Source of the DNA: Neobacillus niacini
GTDB taxonomy: Bacteria; Bacillota; Bacilli; Bacillales; Cytobacillaceae
Assembly (NCBI RefSeq): GCF_030817595.1
Contig: NZ_JAUSZN010000001.1
Coordinates: 1,992,001-2,056,000, forward strand
Direction: 5' to 3'
DNA: 64,000 nt
The position numbers were made by a program, and so were the translations under genes. Numbering within the stretch: position 1 is the first letter of the stretch; every line of letters starts with the position of its first letter. Shown here piece after piece: positions 33,719-42,506 of the stretch. The notes under the pieces are model-generated. The model worked only from the letters and a program-made list of their open reading frames with translations, was not told where the DNA came from and did no database searches.

Positions 33719-34657
33719 TTAATCTAGTTGTATGAAATCGATCCAATCTATTGGGTTCATATCACCTTGATCACTATATTGATTATTAAATTCCTTATAA
33801 TTTACCGTTATTCTATTAGCTTTGTTTCCCCAATCATCCCATCTATCTGGATGGATGTGTGAACCAATTATACAGTTAGCAAATGTAGTTTTCGCATAGG
33901 GGCGCCACGGTCTTCCTAAAAAGACATTTTTAACATCTGCGTCTGCAGTAATAAAACATTGATAGAAATAAAAGCCTTTTTTACTTATTGAAGTGGAAGC
34001 AGCTGTAACGTAGCCTTCACTGTTGTTTGGTCTTTTCAATGACTTAATTTCACTACCCTGAAACACTGCTTCACCACCACCAAAAATAAAATCGACGGTT
34101 CCTTCTATATAGCAATTAATAAAAAGACTCTTGTTTTCTGCAAATTTGGTTCTTATTTCAGGAGTAGAAAAAGGCTGGCCATTTTTTTGAACTTCTGGCA
34201 GCGGTCCTAAACAAACAGTGTCCTGATAGCCTTTAAAGGAACAGTTTTTAAAGGTTACGTTGTTTCCTTCACTGTATAAAGCAACCGCCTGACCCACCTT
34301 TTCTCCTGGTCCTGCATTATTAATAATCTCGATATTTTCTAAACTAATATTTTCACCATTGATAAACAGAGTCGCCGTCTGAAAGGTACCTATTTCTCGC
34401 AGATGTTCATCTTTTTGTAACGCGTATCGATTTCCAATCACCTTAACTGAGCCAATTCCTATCAATGTAATGTTAGATTGATATAAGGAAATAGTTTCAT
34501 AATACTCTCCACTTAAAACCGTTATTTTTACCGGTCCATTTTCATCACAACAACTATCTAGAGCCTCTTGGATACTAGAAAAATCACAGATTTCATTTCT
34601 TCCAACGACTAGACTTTTAAGAAAGTTTAAAGGTGTTTCTTTAAGAATGTTTTCCAT
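33719..34657 (-). CDS. Pectin methylesterase (CE8), without signal peptide
   Basis: 312 residues from ATG 34657; the frame extends to 34729 inside the previous gene. Pectinesterase motifs are all present: AVALYSEGNNVTFKNCSFKG with YQDTVC (oxyanion Gln and first Asp), TVDFIFGGGEAVF (nucleophile Asp) and GRPWRPY (arginine). It demethylates galacturonate units. There is no export signal, so it acts on imported methylated oligomers inside the cell, as in other Bacillus pectin clusters. It overlaps the upstream esterase gene by 31 bases. Confidence 0.88.
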   Translation of the reverse strand: MENILKETPLNFLKSLVVGRNEICDFSSIQEALDSCCDENGPVKITVLSGEYYETISLYQSNITLIGIGSVKVIGNRYALQKDEHLREIGTFQTATLFINGENISLENIEIINNAGPGEKVGQAVALYSEGNNVTFKNCSFKGYQDTVCLGPLPEVQKNGQPFSTPEIRTKFAENKSLFINCYIEGTVDFIFGGGEAVFQGSEIKSLKRPNNSEGYVTAASTSISKKGFYFYQCFITADADVKNVFLGRPWRPYAKTTFANCIIGSHIHPDRWDDWGNKANRITVNYKEFNNQYSDQGDMNPIDWIDFIQLD

Positions 34658-35526
34658 AATGATCTCATTTCCTTTGTCTCTTGATGTCCGCCTGTAAGAA
34701 TTCTGCCTTCCCAATTTTGAGGAACACATTGTTGTTCATACGTTTTTTTCAGTTGTTCGTTTAAAAATTCTGCACCTTCAATGGGACACATTCGATCATC
34801 CTTACCAATCATACTGAGGCGTGGTCTTGGGGCAATCATTTCTTGAACTTCTAATGTAGAAAAATGTTTTAGAAATCCAGGAACATAAAAATAGAATCCA
34901 TGATGATCTAAACCACGTTTCTGTTTTAATGTTTCAATATCGACTTGTGCTGCTATATCTACTGTCACCTTTATACGCTCATCTAGTGCGGCCAGCCACC
35001 AACTCATTAATCCTCCCATGGACATGCCAATTGCACCAATTCTGTCAGGGTTGACATCGGGGCGAGTTTCAAGATAGTCTAACAAGGCCATATTATCGAA
35101 TAGCCGCATTCCCCACAAAGTTTGGCCATCTAACAGCATTTCCTTTACCAATTCACTTTCTTGTTTCCCTTTGCGTTGGTTAAAGCCCCACATATCAATC
35201 GAACAAACCGCAAACCCAAGTTCGATTATCTCTTCTACGAAGGAAGGACTTTGCAAATAAGAGCTGCTAGTTAAGAGTTCTTCTTTCCCTTGGTCAAAAT
35301 TGCCGCCATGTGAATGATTAAAGATAACCGTTGGTAAAGGTTCAACGGCATTTAATGGTTTAGCAAAATAAGCAGGGACGGTTTCAATGCCATTTAAATG
35401 CAACATTAAACTTTCTAAAACAAACCCCTGCCTATTTTCTACATTTATTAATTCAGCAGATATCCTTTCCGATTTTGAACGTTCTCCTAACAAATTGAAA
35501 AGTTGTGTACGCCTTGTCTCTATCAC
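34627..35526 (-). CDS. Alpha/beta hydrolase, putative pectin-linked esterase
   Basis: 299 residues. Nucleophile elbow GMSMGG (near 168-173), oxyanion region FNHSHGGNFDQGK, acid aspartate in MIGKDDRM, histidine in GGHQETKE: a complete serine hydrolase of the dienelactone hydrolase/acetylesterase kind. No signal peptide. It starts with GTG in a four-base overlap (GTGA) with the GH28 gene stop, so it is translationally coupled. Likely removes acetyl or feruloyl groups from pectic oligomers; the acyl group is not certain. Confidence 0.82.
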   Translation of the reverse strand: MIETRRTQLFNLLGERSKSERISAELINVENRQGFVLESLMLHLNGIETVPAYFAKPLNAVEPLPTVIFNHSHGGNFDQGKEELLTSSSYLQSPSFVEEIIELGFAVCSIDMWGFNQRKGKQESELVKEMLLDGQTLWGMRLFDNMALLDYLETRPDVNPDRIGAIGMSMGGLMSWWLAALDERIKVTVDIAAQVDIETLKQKRGLDHHGFYFYVPGFLKHFSTLEVQEMIAPRPRLSMIGKDDRMCPIEGAEFLNEQLKKTYEQQCVPQNWEGRILTGGHQETKEMRSLWKTFLKKHL

Positions 35527-36857
35527 ACTACCCCTACTTCCTTAAGAAGTACTTCTTCAGCTTTTGTATTTTTAGACTTGCAATGGGTAATCTCGACATC
35601 CTCACTATATTCGACATGGAATGCTGGACCTTCATGTTTCTCAATGGTTACTCGGTTAAATAGGATGTCTTTCGCAAAACCTACATAAAAACCGCGATTA
35701 TTCATATCCTCTATTCCTGCCATCATCGCTGGTTTCCCGGGAATCGCATTTTCTGCCATAGAAATATCAATGTTATTAAATGTAATTTCGGAGACGTATT
35801 GCTCAGCTAAGCCATAGATAAATCCTGCTGAAGCATGGACATTTCGGGCCGTAATATTAGAAAAGTGTATTCTTCTAAAGGATGGCGTTTCTTTTGTTAT
35901 TGGGTATGGATTTTTATCCCAGACATATTTATCCTTTCCTTTAGGTCCACAGAAGTAATACAAGTTCAATATAAATGGACACATTACCCTTTCCATGACA
36001 ATATTGTCAATTCGGATATCCTCCACAATTCCTCCGCGACCGCGTCGTGATTTCAATCGAATTCCCCGATCTGTATCCTGGAAGGTACAGTTACTAATCG
36101 TAACATTCCGGATATCACCACTCATCTCACTGCCAAATACCACTGCCCCATGGCCATGAACCATCGTACAGTTTGTAATGGTAATGTTCTCACAAGATAC
36201 CCTTTCAGCAGTATCTTCTGTACCAGCTTTAATCGCGATACAGTCATCTCCTACATCAATGTGACAGTTGCTGATTCTTACGTTTTTACAAGATTCCGGG
36301 TCAATCCCATCTGTGTTAGGTGAATCTGCTGGATTAATAATAGAAAGATTATCGATTGTTACATTGTGACAACGAATCGGATTCACGGTCCAGCTAGGTG
36401 AGTTGATTAAGGATACATCTCGTATGGTGATGTGCTCACATCCATCAAAACTAATCAATTTTGGCCGTGGATAAGCCAGGTTTTCTCGGTCATTTCGAAA
36501 AATATGCCACCAATTCTCACCATTGCCATCAATCGTGCCGAAACCAGTAATAGAAATATTTTTTGCATCTTCTGCATAGATACAAGACGCATATACCTCT
36601 CGCACAACACCTTCCCAACGAGAAACTACCACTGGATAGTCCTTTTGTTGATCCGAAAATTTCAGGGTAGCTCCTGCAGACAAGTGTAATTCAATATTAT
36701 CTTTTAAAAATAAAGCACCTGATAAAAATTCTCCTGACGGAATTACGACTTGTCCGCCTCCATTTTTATGTGCTTCGTCGATAGCCTTTTGAATAGATTG
36801 GGTGCATGAACTCCCATCGTTGTATGCTCCAAATTCCGTAATATTGTATGTGCTCAT
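35523..36857 (-). CDS. GH28 polygalacturonase/exo-galacturonidase, intracellular
   Basis: 444 residues from ATG 36857, seven bases after GGAG. The GH28 catalytic motifs are intact: NTDGID (near 188), GDDCIAIK (near 210), GHGAVVFGSEMSG (near 237) and RGIRLKSRRGRGG (near 265). No signal peptide, so it acts on imported oligogalacturonates. N-terminal AYNDGSSCTQSIQKAIDEA is the pectate-lyase-3 start. It overlaps both neighbours slightly: the GH105 gene stop lies near its start, and the esterase gene start at its end. Confidence 0.92.
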   Translation of the reverse strand: MSTYNITEFGAYNDGSSCTQSIQKAIDEAHKNGGGQVVIPSGEFLSGALFLKDNIELHLSAGATLKFSDQQKDYPVVVSRWEGVVREVYASCIYAEDAKNISITGFGTIDGNGENWWHIFRNDRENLAYPRPKLISFDGCEHITIRDVSLINSPSWTVNPIRCHNVTIDNLSIINPADSPNTDGIDPESCKNVRISNCHIDVGDDCIAIKAGTEDTAERVSCENITITNCTMVHGHGAVVFGSEMSGDIRNVTISNCTFQDTDRGIRLKSRRGRGGIVEDIRIDNIVMERVMCPFILNLYYFCGPKGKDKYVWDKNPYPITKETPSFRRIHFSNITARNVHASAGFIYGLAEQYVSEITFNNIDISMAENAIPGKPAMMAGIEDMNNRGFYVGFAKDILFNRVTIEKHEGPAFHVEYSEDVEITHCKSKNTKAEEVLLKEVGVV

Positions 36858-36861
36858 ATCT

Positions 36862-37977
36862 TTACTCCTCAATGATTACTTCTTCAAATTCAGCTAAAGC
36901 TTGTAAAAACGCACCTAACCCTTTTTGGTCATTACAAATAATCGGTTCACTAATGTAATAAGTATAGGTACCATCCCGTTGATCATCGCCGCCCAGTCCA
37001 GCAACCTGACAGTTCTTATTTAAATTCACCCAGCCTTCTTTCGTTAGTAAAACAAATTCATTCAATAATCCTTGATGTGATTTCTTTAATTGTCCTTCCC
37101 ATTCTTGCTGATCTAAAACACCCAGACGAATTCCTCTTGCTATTGCACATACAAACATGCTGCTGCATGAAGCTTCTAAGTAATTACCCTTTTCATGTCC
37201 CTTATCTGGTACTTGATACCAGACCCCACTTGCTTCATCTTGGTAGTTTACTAGTGCCTTTAATGTTTTCTCTGTTATTTGTACAAGAAAGTCTCGATCT
37301 GGCGTATTTTCTGGCAAGATTTCTAAAGTATCTACTAACGCTAATAAATACCAACCCATCGAGCGGCCCCAGAAGTTCTCAGACAAACCAGTTTCTTTAT
37401 TCGCCCATGGCTGAACCTTTTTTTCATCCCAAGCATGATATAAAAGCCCTGTCTTTTCATCTAGTAAATGTTGATAACTAATCTTAAACTGACGAACGAT
37501 ATCTTCTAAACCTTCTCCATTTGCAAACGTTGTTTGATACTCTGCATAAAAAGGTGAGCCCATGTACAAACCATCAAGCCAAATTTGATAAGGATAAATT
37601 TGTTTATGCCAAAATGCACCTTCAGATGTTCTAGGGTGTGTTTCGAGCTGGCTGCGTAATAATTCAGCAGCTTTTTTATACTTTTCCTCTCCTGTTTCTT
37701 TGTATAGGACAAATAACATTTTCCCATTATTGATATGATCGATATTATATTCGTCTAGACGATACCCTTTAATGGACCCATCTTCTTGGATAAAGTAATC
37801 CATGTTTTCCTTTATATAGTTAAAATACTTTTGTTCTCCCGTTTGCTTCCAGACTCTTTCAAACCCTTTAAATATCACTCCATAATCATAGGACCACTTT
37901 CCTTTATAGCCTTTGTCCTCATATAAACGAGGAAGTTTTTCAATAATTGAATTTGCTGTTTTAACGGACCATTTCAT
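36862..37977 (-). CDS. GH105 unsaturated galacturonyl/rhamnogalacturonyl hydrolase (YteR/YesR-like)
   Basis: 371 residues from ATG 37977. Alpha/alpha barrel hydrolase: WSYDYGVIFKGFERVWKQTG, DHINNGKML, YPYQIWLDGLYMGSPFYA (catalytic Asp region, near 144-160) and ENFWGRSMGWYLLALVDTL are family hallmarks. It cleaves the unsaturated sugar that pectate lyase leaves on the non-reducing end of oligomers. No signal peptide, hence cytoplasmic. Lies five bases before the GH28 start and downstream of the binding-protein gene across a hairpin. Confidence 0.9.
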   Translation of the reverse strand: MKWSVKTANSIIEKLPRLYEDKGYKGKWSYDYGVIFKGFERVWKQTGEQKYFNYIKENMDYFIQEDGSIKGYRLDEYNIDHINNGKMLFVLYKETGEEKYKKAAELLRSQLETHPRTSEGAFWHKQIYPYQIWLDGLYMGSPFYAEYQTTFANGEGLEDIVRQFKISYQHLLDEKTGLLYHAWDEKKVQPWANKETGLSENFWGRSMGWYLLALVDTLEILPENTPDRDFLVQITEKTLKALVNYQDEASGVWYQVPDKGHEKGNYLEASCSSMFVCAIARGIRLGVLDQQEWEGQLKKSHQGLLNEFVLLTKEGWVNLNKNCQVAGLGGDDQRDGTYTYYISEPIICNDQKGLGAFLQALAEFEEVIIEE

Positions 37978-38028
37978 CACAATCAATCTCCTATTCTCAT
38001 TACTATTTTTTTGACATGCTGGATGTAG

Positions 38029-38076
38029 AATGGAGGTACTTTCTATTGAACAAAATTCAATAAAAAGACCTCCATT
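38029..38076 (-). terminator. Intra-operon hairpin after the binding-protein gene
   Basis: AATGGAGGT / ACCTCCATT with inner ATTGAA / TTCAAT pairing. On the minus strand it is not followed by a U-run, so it may stabilise the upstream lipoprotein mRNA and reduce expression of the enzymes behind it. Confidence 0.55.
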
Positions 38077-38081
38077 GGTGA

Positions 38082-39593
38082 TTATTTTGCCTCGTTATAC
38101 GCTGCTTTATATTCCTCTTTTATTGTTTTTCCGCCTTGGTCATTCCAACTTTTAACTGCTTTCTTAAAATCATCAAGAGAGATTTCACCTAAAATGTACT
38201 GATAAGTAGCATCCGTAATAATCTTTTGTAATTCCGATCCTTGTGTGGTGTAGGTTGGTGATTCTAAAGGAACGGCTGGATTAAAGACAGCATGTTTTGC
38301 GTTTTCAGCAATCATTTCATCTGCCAGAGCTTTAATTGGGTTAGGATCTTTTAGACCATAACCGTTTTCTTTCGGACGTGAAGAGGCAAATGGCTGAACT
38401 TCTTGCTGCCATAAATCCTGATTAATAATTTCATAGGCACCTTCATCATTGAGTTTATAATGTGTACCTTCAATTCCATAGGTCATTAACGTATAGGTTT
38501 CAGGCTCTAATAAATCATTAACAAATTTCAAAAGACGTTTTAATTCTGCTTCATCCTTTACTTCTGAGCGTGGGAATGCTAATAATCCTCCAATACCATT
38601 ACCTGCAGACCAAATGGCTCGTTCAGAATTAGAATCAGATGTCATATCATTGACTAAGGAAAGTTCCATATTATCTTGAATACCAGCTGCCATTGTTTGC
38701 AGATTTTTAGCGTCAAATAAGGCACCAACATAAATACCTGCCTTGCCTTGAGCAAAGTTTTGCTGCTGATCAGTTTTTGCGGTTACAGCAAAGTCTTTGT
38801 TAATCCAGCCATTTTCATATAACTCTTTCATATAGTCCATCGTTTTAATATAGCCATCTGTTTCAAACTCAGCTGTAAAGTTGCCCTTCTTATCCACCTG
38901 CCAATTATTTGGAGTACCGTAGTATGAACCTAATGTTTTGAAAGCACCAAAAATTAAATCACTGCGATCCATAAATCCGGTCGTATCATTTTTCCCATTA
39001 CCATCAGGATCTTTTTCTGTAAACGCTTTCGCTACTTCCATTAATTCTTCTGTTGTTGTAGGAACAGCTAATCCTACTTTATCTAACCAATCTTTACGGA
39101 TGACGACACCGTTACGCGCTAGGTCTTTTTGGAAAGGTATCCCATAAAGCTTACCTTCGATTGAAGCTGAAACTCGAATATCTTTCGAAATCGCTTTTAA
39201 GTTAGGAAACTCATCTAAATAATCCTCTACATTCCAGAACATCCCTGATTTCAATGCATTACGTACTGAAGAATTTTCCAAAATCGTTAACGTAACAATA
39301 TCAGCTAATGAATCTGAAGCTAATGCTGTATTAAGACGTTCCTCTTTTGAAGCGTCTGGAATCCAAGAAAATTTAATTTCTGTATTTGTTTTTTTCTCAA
39401 TTTGGTCTAACACTGTATCTGTCGGTGGTGAAGCTGTGTGCAAAATATTTAACCAGGAAATTTCTGTTTTACTGTTTTTGTCTTCTTTCTTTGAGGAATT
39501 TTTGTCCGTAGAAGCTGTACTGCTGCACCCTGCTAATAGAAGCGCACCTGCTAAACTAACACTGGCTAACTTTGATACCTTTTGTTTTTTCAT
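38082..39593 (-). CDS. Sugar-binding lipoprotein (LplA/YtcQ-like, family 1)
   Basis: 503 residues from ATG 39593, seven bases after AAGGAG. Signal peptide with LLLAGC lipobox (Cys23), then a typical linker and SWLNILHTASPPTDT. Large family 1 binding protein of the LplA type that pairs with LplB and LplC permeases which lack their own ATPase (a shared MsmX-like ATPase is normally used). In this cluster the ligand is likely an oligogalacturonide or rhamnogalacturonan oligomer. Overlaps the YesL gene by 38 bases. Confidence 0.9.
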   Translation of the reverse strand: MKKQKVSKLASVSLAGALLLAGCSSTASTDKNSSKKEDKNSKTEISWLNILHTASPPTDTVLDQIEKKTNTEIKFSWIPDASKEERLNTALASDSLADIVTLTILENSSVRNALKSGMFWNVEDYLDEFPNLKAISKDIRVSASIEGKLYGIPFQKDLARNGVVIRKDWLDKVGLAVPTTTEELMEVAKAFTEKDPDGNGKNDTTGFMDRSDLIFGAFKTLGSYYGTPNNWQVDKKGNFTAEFETDGYIKTMDYMKELYENGWINKDFAVTAKTDQQQNFAQGKAGIYVGALFDAKNLQTMAAGIQDNMELSLVNDMTSDSNSERAIWSAGNGIGGLLAFPRSEVKDEAELKRLLKFVNDLLEPETYTLMTYGIEGTHYKLNDEGAYEIINQDLWQQEVQPFASSRPKENGYGLKDPNPIKALADEMIAENAKHAVFNPAVPLESPTYTTQGSELQKIITDATYQYILGEISLDDFKKAVKSWNDQGGKTIKEEYKAAYNEAK

Positions 39594-40239
39594 CCCAATT
39601 CTCCTTTGCATTTTGGTGAATATATTTATCTTCTAGCTCTTCGGTATCCATCGTTTCCATTCTTGTAAACACTTGATTCGCCGTCCAAGTAATTAAATAG
39701 AATAAGAAACTAACACCTAAAAAGGTTAAAACCCCTGGAAAAAAGTTGGCTGCTGCCCAATACATTACACCAGTAACTAGAAATAAAACTAGTGAATACT
39801 GTAGGCAGGAAAAACCAAATATTAGAGACATCTTGATTTTAATGCGAATTCCCTTCCAATTATAATGAGCCATAATCGGAAAGATATAAACGAGTGATAA
39901 TAAATAGATAAAACTAATTACAAATAATGCGACCCTAATATACCAATTGGATACATGCATTAAATCAACGATTAAAACTATCCCGCCTATTAGATAGATC
40001 CAACTAGTAATGACGGACTCTCTAAAACTCTCTTTGTAATACTTCCAGTAGGTTTTGAAAACGGGCAGGCTTTGGCCACGCACCCATTGCCTGCAAATAC
40101 TTACCAAGGCATAAGTGGAGGGGCCAATACCGAAGATACCTAATCCCAAAATGGTAAAGAGTATCCATAAAAAATTTACGTATACCAAGTTGAGGATGAT
40201 TGTTAAAACGTGGTTTAACCTTTCTACTGATTTCAGCAT
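39556..40239 (-). CDS. yesL: YesL family (DUF624) membrane protein
   Basis: 227 residues with about five hydrophobic spans, beginning VERLNHVLTIILNLVYVNFLWILF and including GIGPSTYAL and FKTYWKYYKESFRES, the YesL pattern. YesL genes occur in B. subtilis and relatives next to rhamnogalacturonan/pectin ABC importers; the function is unknown. It lies 21 bases after the permease gene and its 3' end overlaps the lipoprotein gene. Confidence 0.88.
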   Translation of the reverse strand: MLKSVERLNHVLTIILNLVYVNFLWILFTILGLGIFGIGPSTYALVSICRQWVRGQSLPVFKTYWKYYKESFRESVITSWIYLIGGIVLIVDLMHVSNWYIRVALFVISFIYLLSLVYIFPIMAHYNWKGIRIKIKMSLIFGFSCLQYSLVLFLVTGVMYWAAANFFPGVLTFLGVSFLFYLITWTANQVFTRMETMDTEELEDKYIHQNAKENWDEKTKGIKVSQC

Positions 40240-40260
40240 GATAACCCCTCCTTCTCCTCT

Positions 40261-41238
40261 TTAATACACGCCATCTTCTCCAAATTTTTTCGCTAGTTTA
40301 TTCGCAAGGATGACCAATACCAATCCAACAAGCCCTTTAAATAAACCTACAGCAGTACTGAAACTCAACTGTCCATTTTTTAAACCTGCCGTATAGATAT
40401 AAGTATCGAAAATTTCTGCAACACTGCGGTTTAAGGAGTTAAGTAAAAGGTACATATGTTCAAAACCTAGATCCAAGGTACTGCCAATCTTCAAGATTAA
40501 TAGAGTAATAATGACTGGACGAATAGCCGGTAATGTTACATGCCAAGTTTTTCGAAGACGGCCGGCACCATCCATTTCAGCTGCTTCATATAATTGTGTA
40601 TCCACAGCTGTTATAGCAGCTAGATAAATAATCGTTGACCAGCCTAATTCTTTCCAGATAATTTGTGCGATATAAATGGTCCTTGTCCAATCTGGTGCTG
40701 TTAAGAAGCTGATTTTTTCCATTCCTATTACAGCTAAGAATTCATTAATAATACCGCCATCCACATTCAAAAAGATAAATGAGATTGAAACAATAATTAC
40801 CCAAGACATAAAGTGAGGAATATAGATAATCGTTTGAATTCCAGCTTTAAAGTATCTATTCTTCACTTCATTCAACATCAGAGCCACGATAATTGGTAAT
40901 GGGAAAAAGATAACAAGATTTAAAGCAAACAAAATTAACGTATTCTTTAATAACATAAAGAAAGTGGGTTCCGTAAATAAACGAATAAAATGTTTGAGAC
41001 CCGCCCATGGACTTCCTAAGATCCCTAAGAATGGCTGATAGTCTTGAAACGCAATAATGAGACCCGCCATTGGTAAGTACTTAAATATAATGAAATAAAG
41101 TAATCCAGGAAAAATCATAAGATATAAGAACTTATTCGTTTTTAATCCCGCAATGATTTTTTGTCTTTTTTTGATTTTTAGCTCCCTCGCGGTCAAAATG
41201 GGCAAGGGTTGATTATTTTGGTTTACAGCACCTTCCAT
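40261..41238 (-). CDS. Oligosaccharide ABC transporter permease (LplB/YteP-like)
   Basis: 325 residues. N-terminal cytoplasmic segment, then KFLYLMIFPGLLYFIIFKYLPMAGLIIAFQ (first span), the GLKHFIRLF loop and the EAA motif YEAAEMDGAGRLRKTWHVTLPAI (near 220-243). This is the LplB group. It starts the long minus-strand pectin operon, behind GAGGAGG and a near-consensus cre site. Its usual partner permease (LplC type) is not downstream but divergent at 41564-42448. Confidence 0.92.
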   Translation of the reverse strand: MEGAVNQNNQPLPILTARELKIKKRQKIIAGLKTNKFLYLMIFPGLLYFIIFKYLPMAGLIIAFQDYQPFLGILGSPWAGLKHFIRLFTEPTFFMLLKNTLILFALNLVIFFPLPIIVALMLNEVKNRYFKAGIQTIIYIPHFMSWVIIVSISFIFLNVDGGIINEFLAVIGMEKISFLTAPDWTRTIYIAQIIWKELGWSTIIYLAAITAVDTQLYEAAEMDGAGRLRKTWHVTLPAIRPVIITLLILKIGSTLDLGFEHMYLLLNSLNRSVAEIFDTYIYTAGLKNGQLSFSTAVGLFKGLVGLVLVILANKLAKKFGEDGVY

Positions 41239-41320
41239 TTCATTCCTCCTCTTTTCATTTTGTTTTCCTTTCTTGTTTCAAGCATACTGAAAATGAAAAA
41301 TTACGTACATAATCATTTTA

Positions 41321-41334
41321 TGATTACGCTTACA
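41321..41334. promoter_or_regulatory. Candidate cre (CcpA) site, divergent permease region, site 1
   Basis: Reads TGTAAGCGTAATCA on the minus strand, 13 of 14 positions of TGWAANCGNTNWCA. It lies about 85 bases before the LplB-like start and fits carbon catabolite repression of the pectin operon. Confidence 0.65.
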
Positions 41335-41432
41335 AACCCCTTTAGTATCAAGGTTTTTGGAGGATGGTATCCACCATAATGATAGTTTTTAAATGGTTGT
41401 GATTATCCGTTTACCTTATAAATTTTTAACTT

Positions 41433-41446
41433 TGAAAACGCTGTCT
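41433..41446. promoter_or_regulatory. Candidate cre (CcpA) site, divergent permease region, site 2
   Basis: TGAAAACGCTGTCT, 13 of 14 consensus positions, about 120 bases before the LplC-like gene on the plus strand. Confidence 0.5.
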
Positions 41447-41563
41447 TTGCTGTTGAATCAATAGTGGGATATTGATTATGTACGGAATTCGGATCGAATG
41501 ATAAGGTTGGTTTATCTTACTAAAAGATAAATGGCTTATTATTTTCAAGCGAGGAGGATTTAC

Positions 41564-42448
41564 ATGAAGAAAACGAAAAAGAATAAAAGAAACAAAGGAG
41601 GTCTAGCCTTTCCCATTATTAATGGAACCATACTAATTTTGATTGCACTTATCTGTTTTCTTCCATTTGTTAATGTGATCGCAAGTTCATTTGCATCTAC
41701 TCAAGAAGTGGTCGCAAGAAAGTTTATCTTATTTCCACGTACTTTTTCATTGGATGCCTATCGCTATATCTTATCAACCCCTACCCTCTTTAAGTCACTT
41801 GCTGTTTCGATTGGCGTAACCGGTATCGGTACTTTAGTTAGTATGATTCTTACCGCTTTAATGGCGTACGGCTTATCTCGAAGATATCTAGTGGGGCGTA
41901 ATTCGATTAATTTTATTGTTGTTTTCTCCATGTTGTTCAGCGGGGGTATGATTCCAACATTCTTAGTTGTAAAATCGGTTGGTTTAATAGATTCTTATTG
42001 GTCATTGATCTTGCCGGTCGCAATTAACGCGTTCAACTTAATTATCATGAGAAACTTTTTCCAAGCCTTACCTGATAGCTTAGAAGAATCTGCTAAAATG
42101 GATGGCTGCACAGATTTTGGTGTTTTTGTTAAAATCATGCTGCCACTGGCATTACCATCAATCGCTACCATTTCTTTGTTCTATGCAGTCACCTACTGGA
42201 ACACGTATATGACAGCTATTCTTTACATTAATGATTCTGCCAAGTGGCCGATACAAGTATTATTACGTCAAATTGTCATTGTCTCTAGTGGTATGCAAGC
42301 CGAAGGGTCCTCAGTAGATGTCGTACCTCCTGCTCAAACGATTAAAATGGCTGTTATTGTAATCGCTACTGTTCCTATGTTAATTGCCTACCCATTTGTT
42401 CAAAAATACTTCGTCAAAGGTGCATTAGTTGGATCTGTAAAAGGATAA
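41564..42448 (+). CDS. Oligosaccharide ABC transporter permease (LplC/YtcP-like), divergent
   Basis: 294 residues from the ATG at 41564 (after GAGGAGG). GGLAFPIINGTILILIALICFLPFVNVIASSFAS opens the protein, MLFSGGMIPTFLVVKSVGLIDSYWSLILP lies mid-way, and the EAA loop is LEESAKMDGCTDFGVFVKIMLPLALPS. Partner of the LplB-type permease. In B. subtilis lplABC and ytcQ/yteP/ytcP clusters the subunits lie in one direction; here this subunit is on the opposite strand with its own promoter region. Confidence 0.92.
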   Translation: MKKTKKNKRNKGGLAFPIINGTILILIALICFLPFVNVIASSFASTQEVVARKFILFPRTFSLDAYRYILSTPTLFKSLAVSIGVTGIGTLVSMILTALMAYGLSRRYLVGRNSINFIVVFSMLFSGGMIPTFLVVKSVGLIDSYWSLILPVAINAFNLIIMRNFFQALPDSLEESAKMDGCTDFGVFVKIMLPLALPSIATISLFYAVTYWNTYMTAILYINDSAKWPIQVLLRQIVIVSSGMQAEGSSVDVVPPAQTIKMAVIVIATVPMLIAYPFVQKYFVKGALVGSVKG

Positions 42449-42455
42449 AATAAAG

Positions 42456-42499
42456 TTCCAACAAAAAAAGCTTCTCTCATGAAGCTTTTTTTGTTGGAA
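42456..42499. terminator. Bidirectional terminator between LplC-like and AraC-type genes
   Basis: TTCCAACAAAAAAAGCTTC / GAAGCTTTTTTTGTTGGAA, 19-bp perfect stem with a six-base loop. It serves the convergent permease (plus) and regulator (minus) genes. Confidence 0.93.
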
Positions 42500-42506
42500 T
42501 AAAGTT

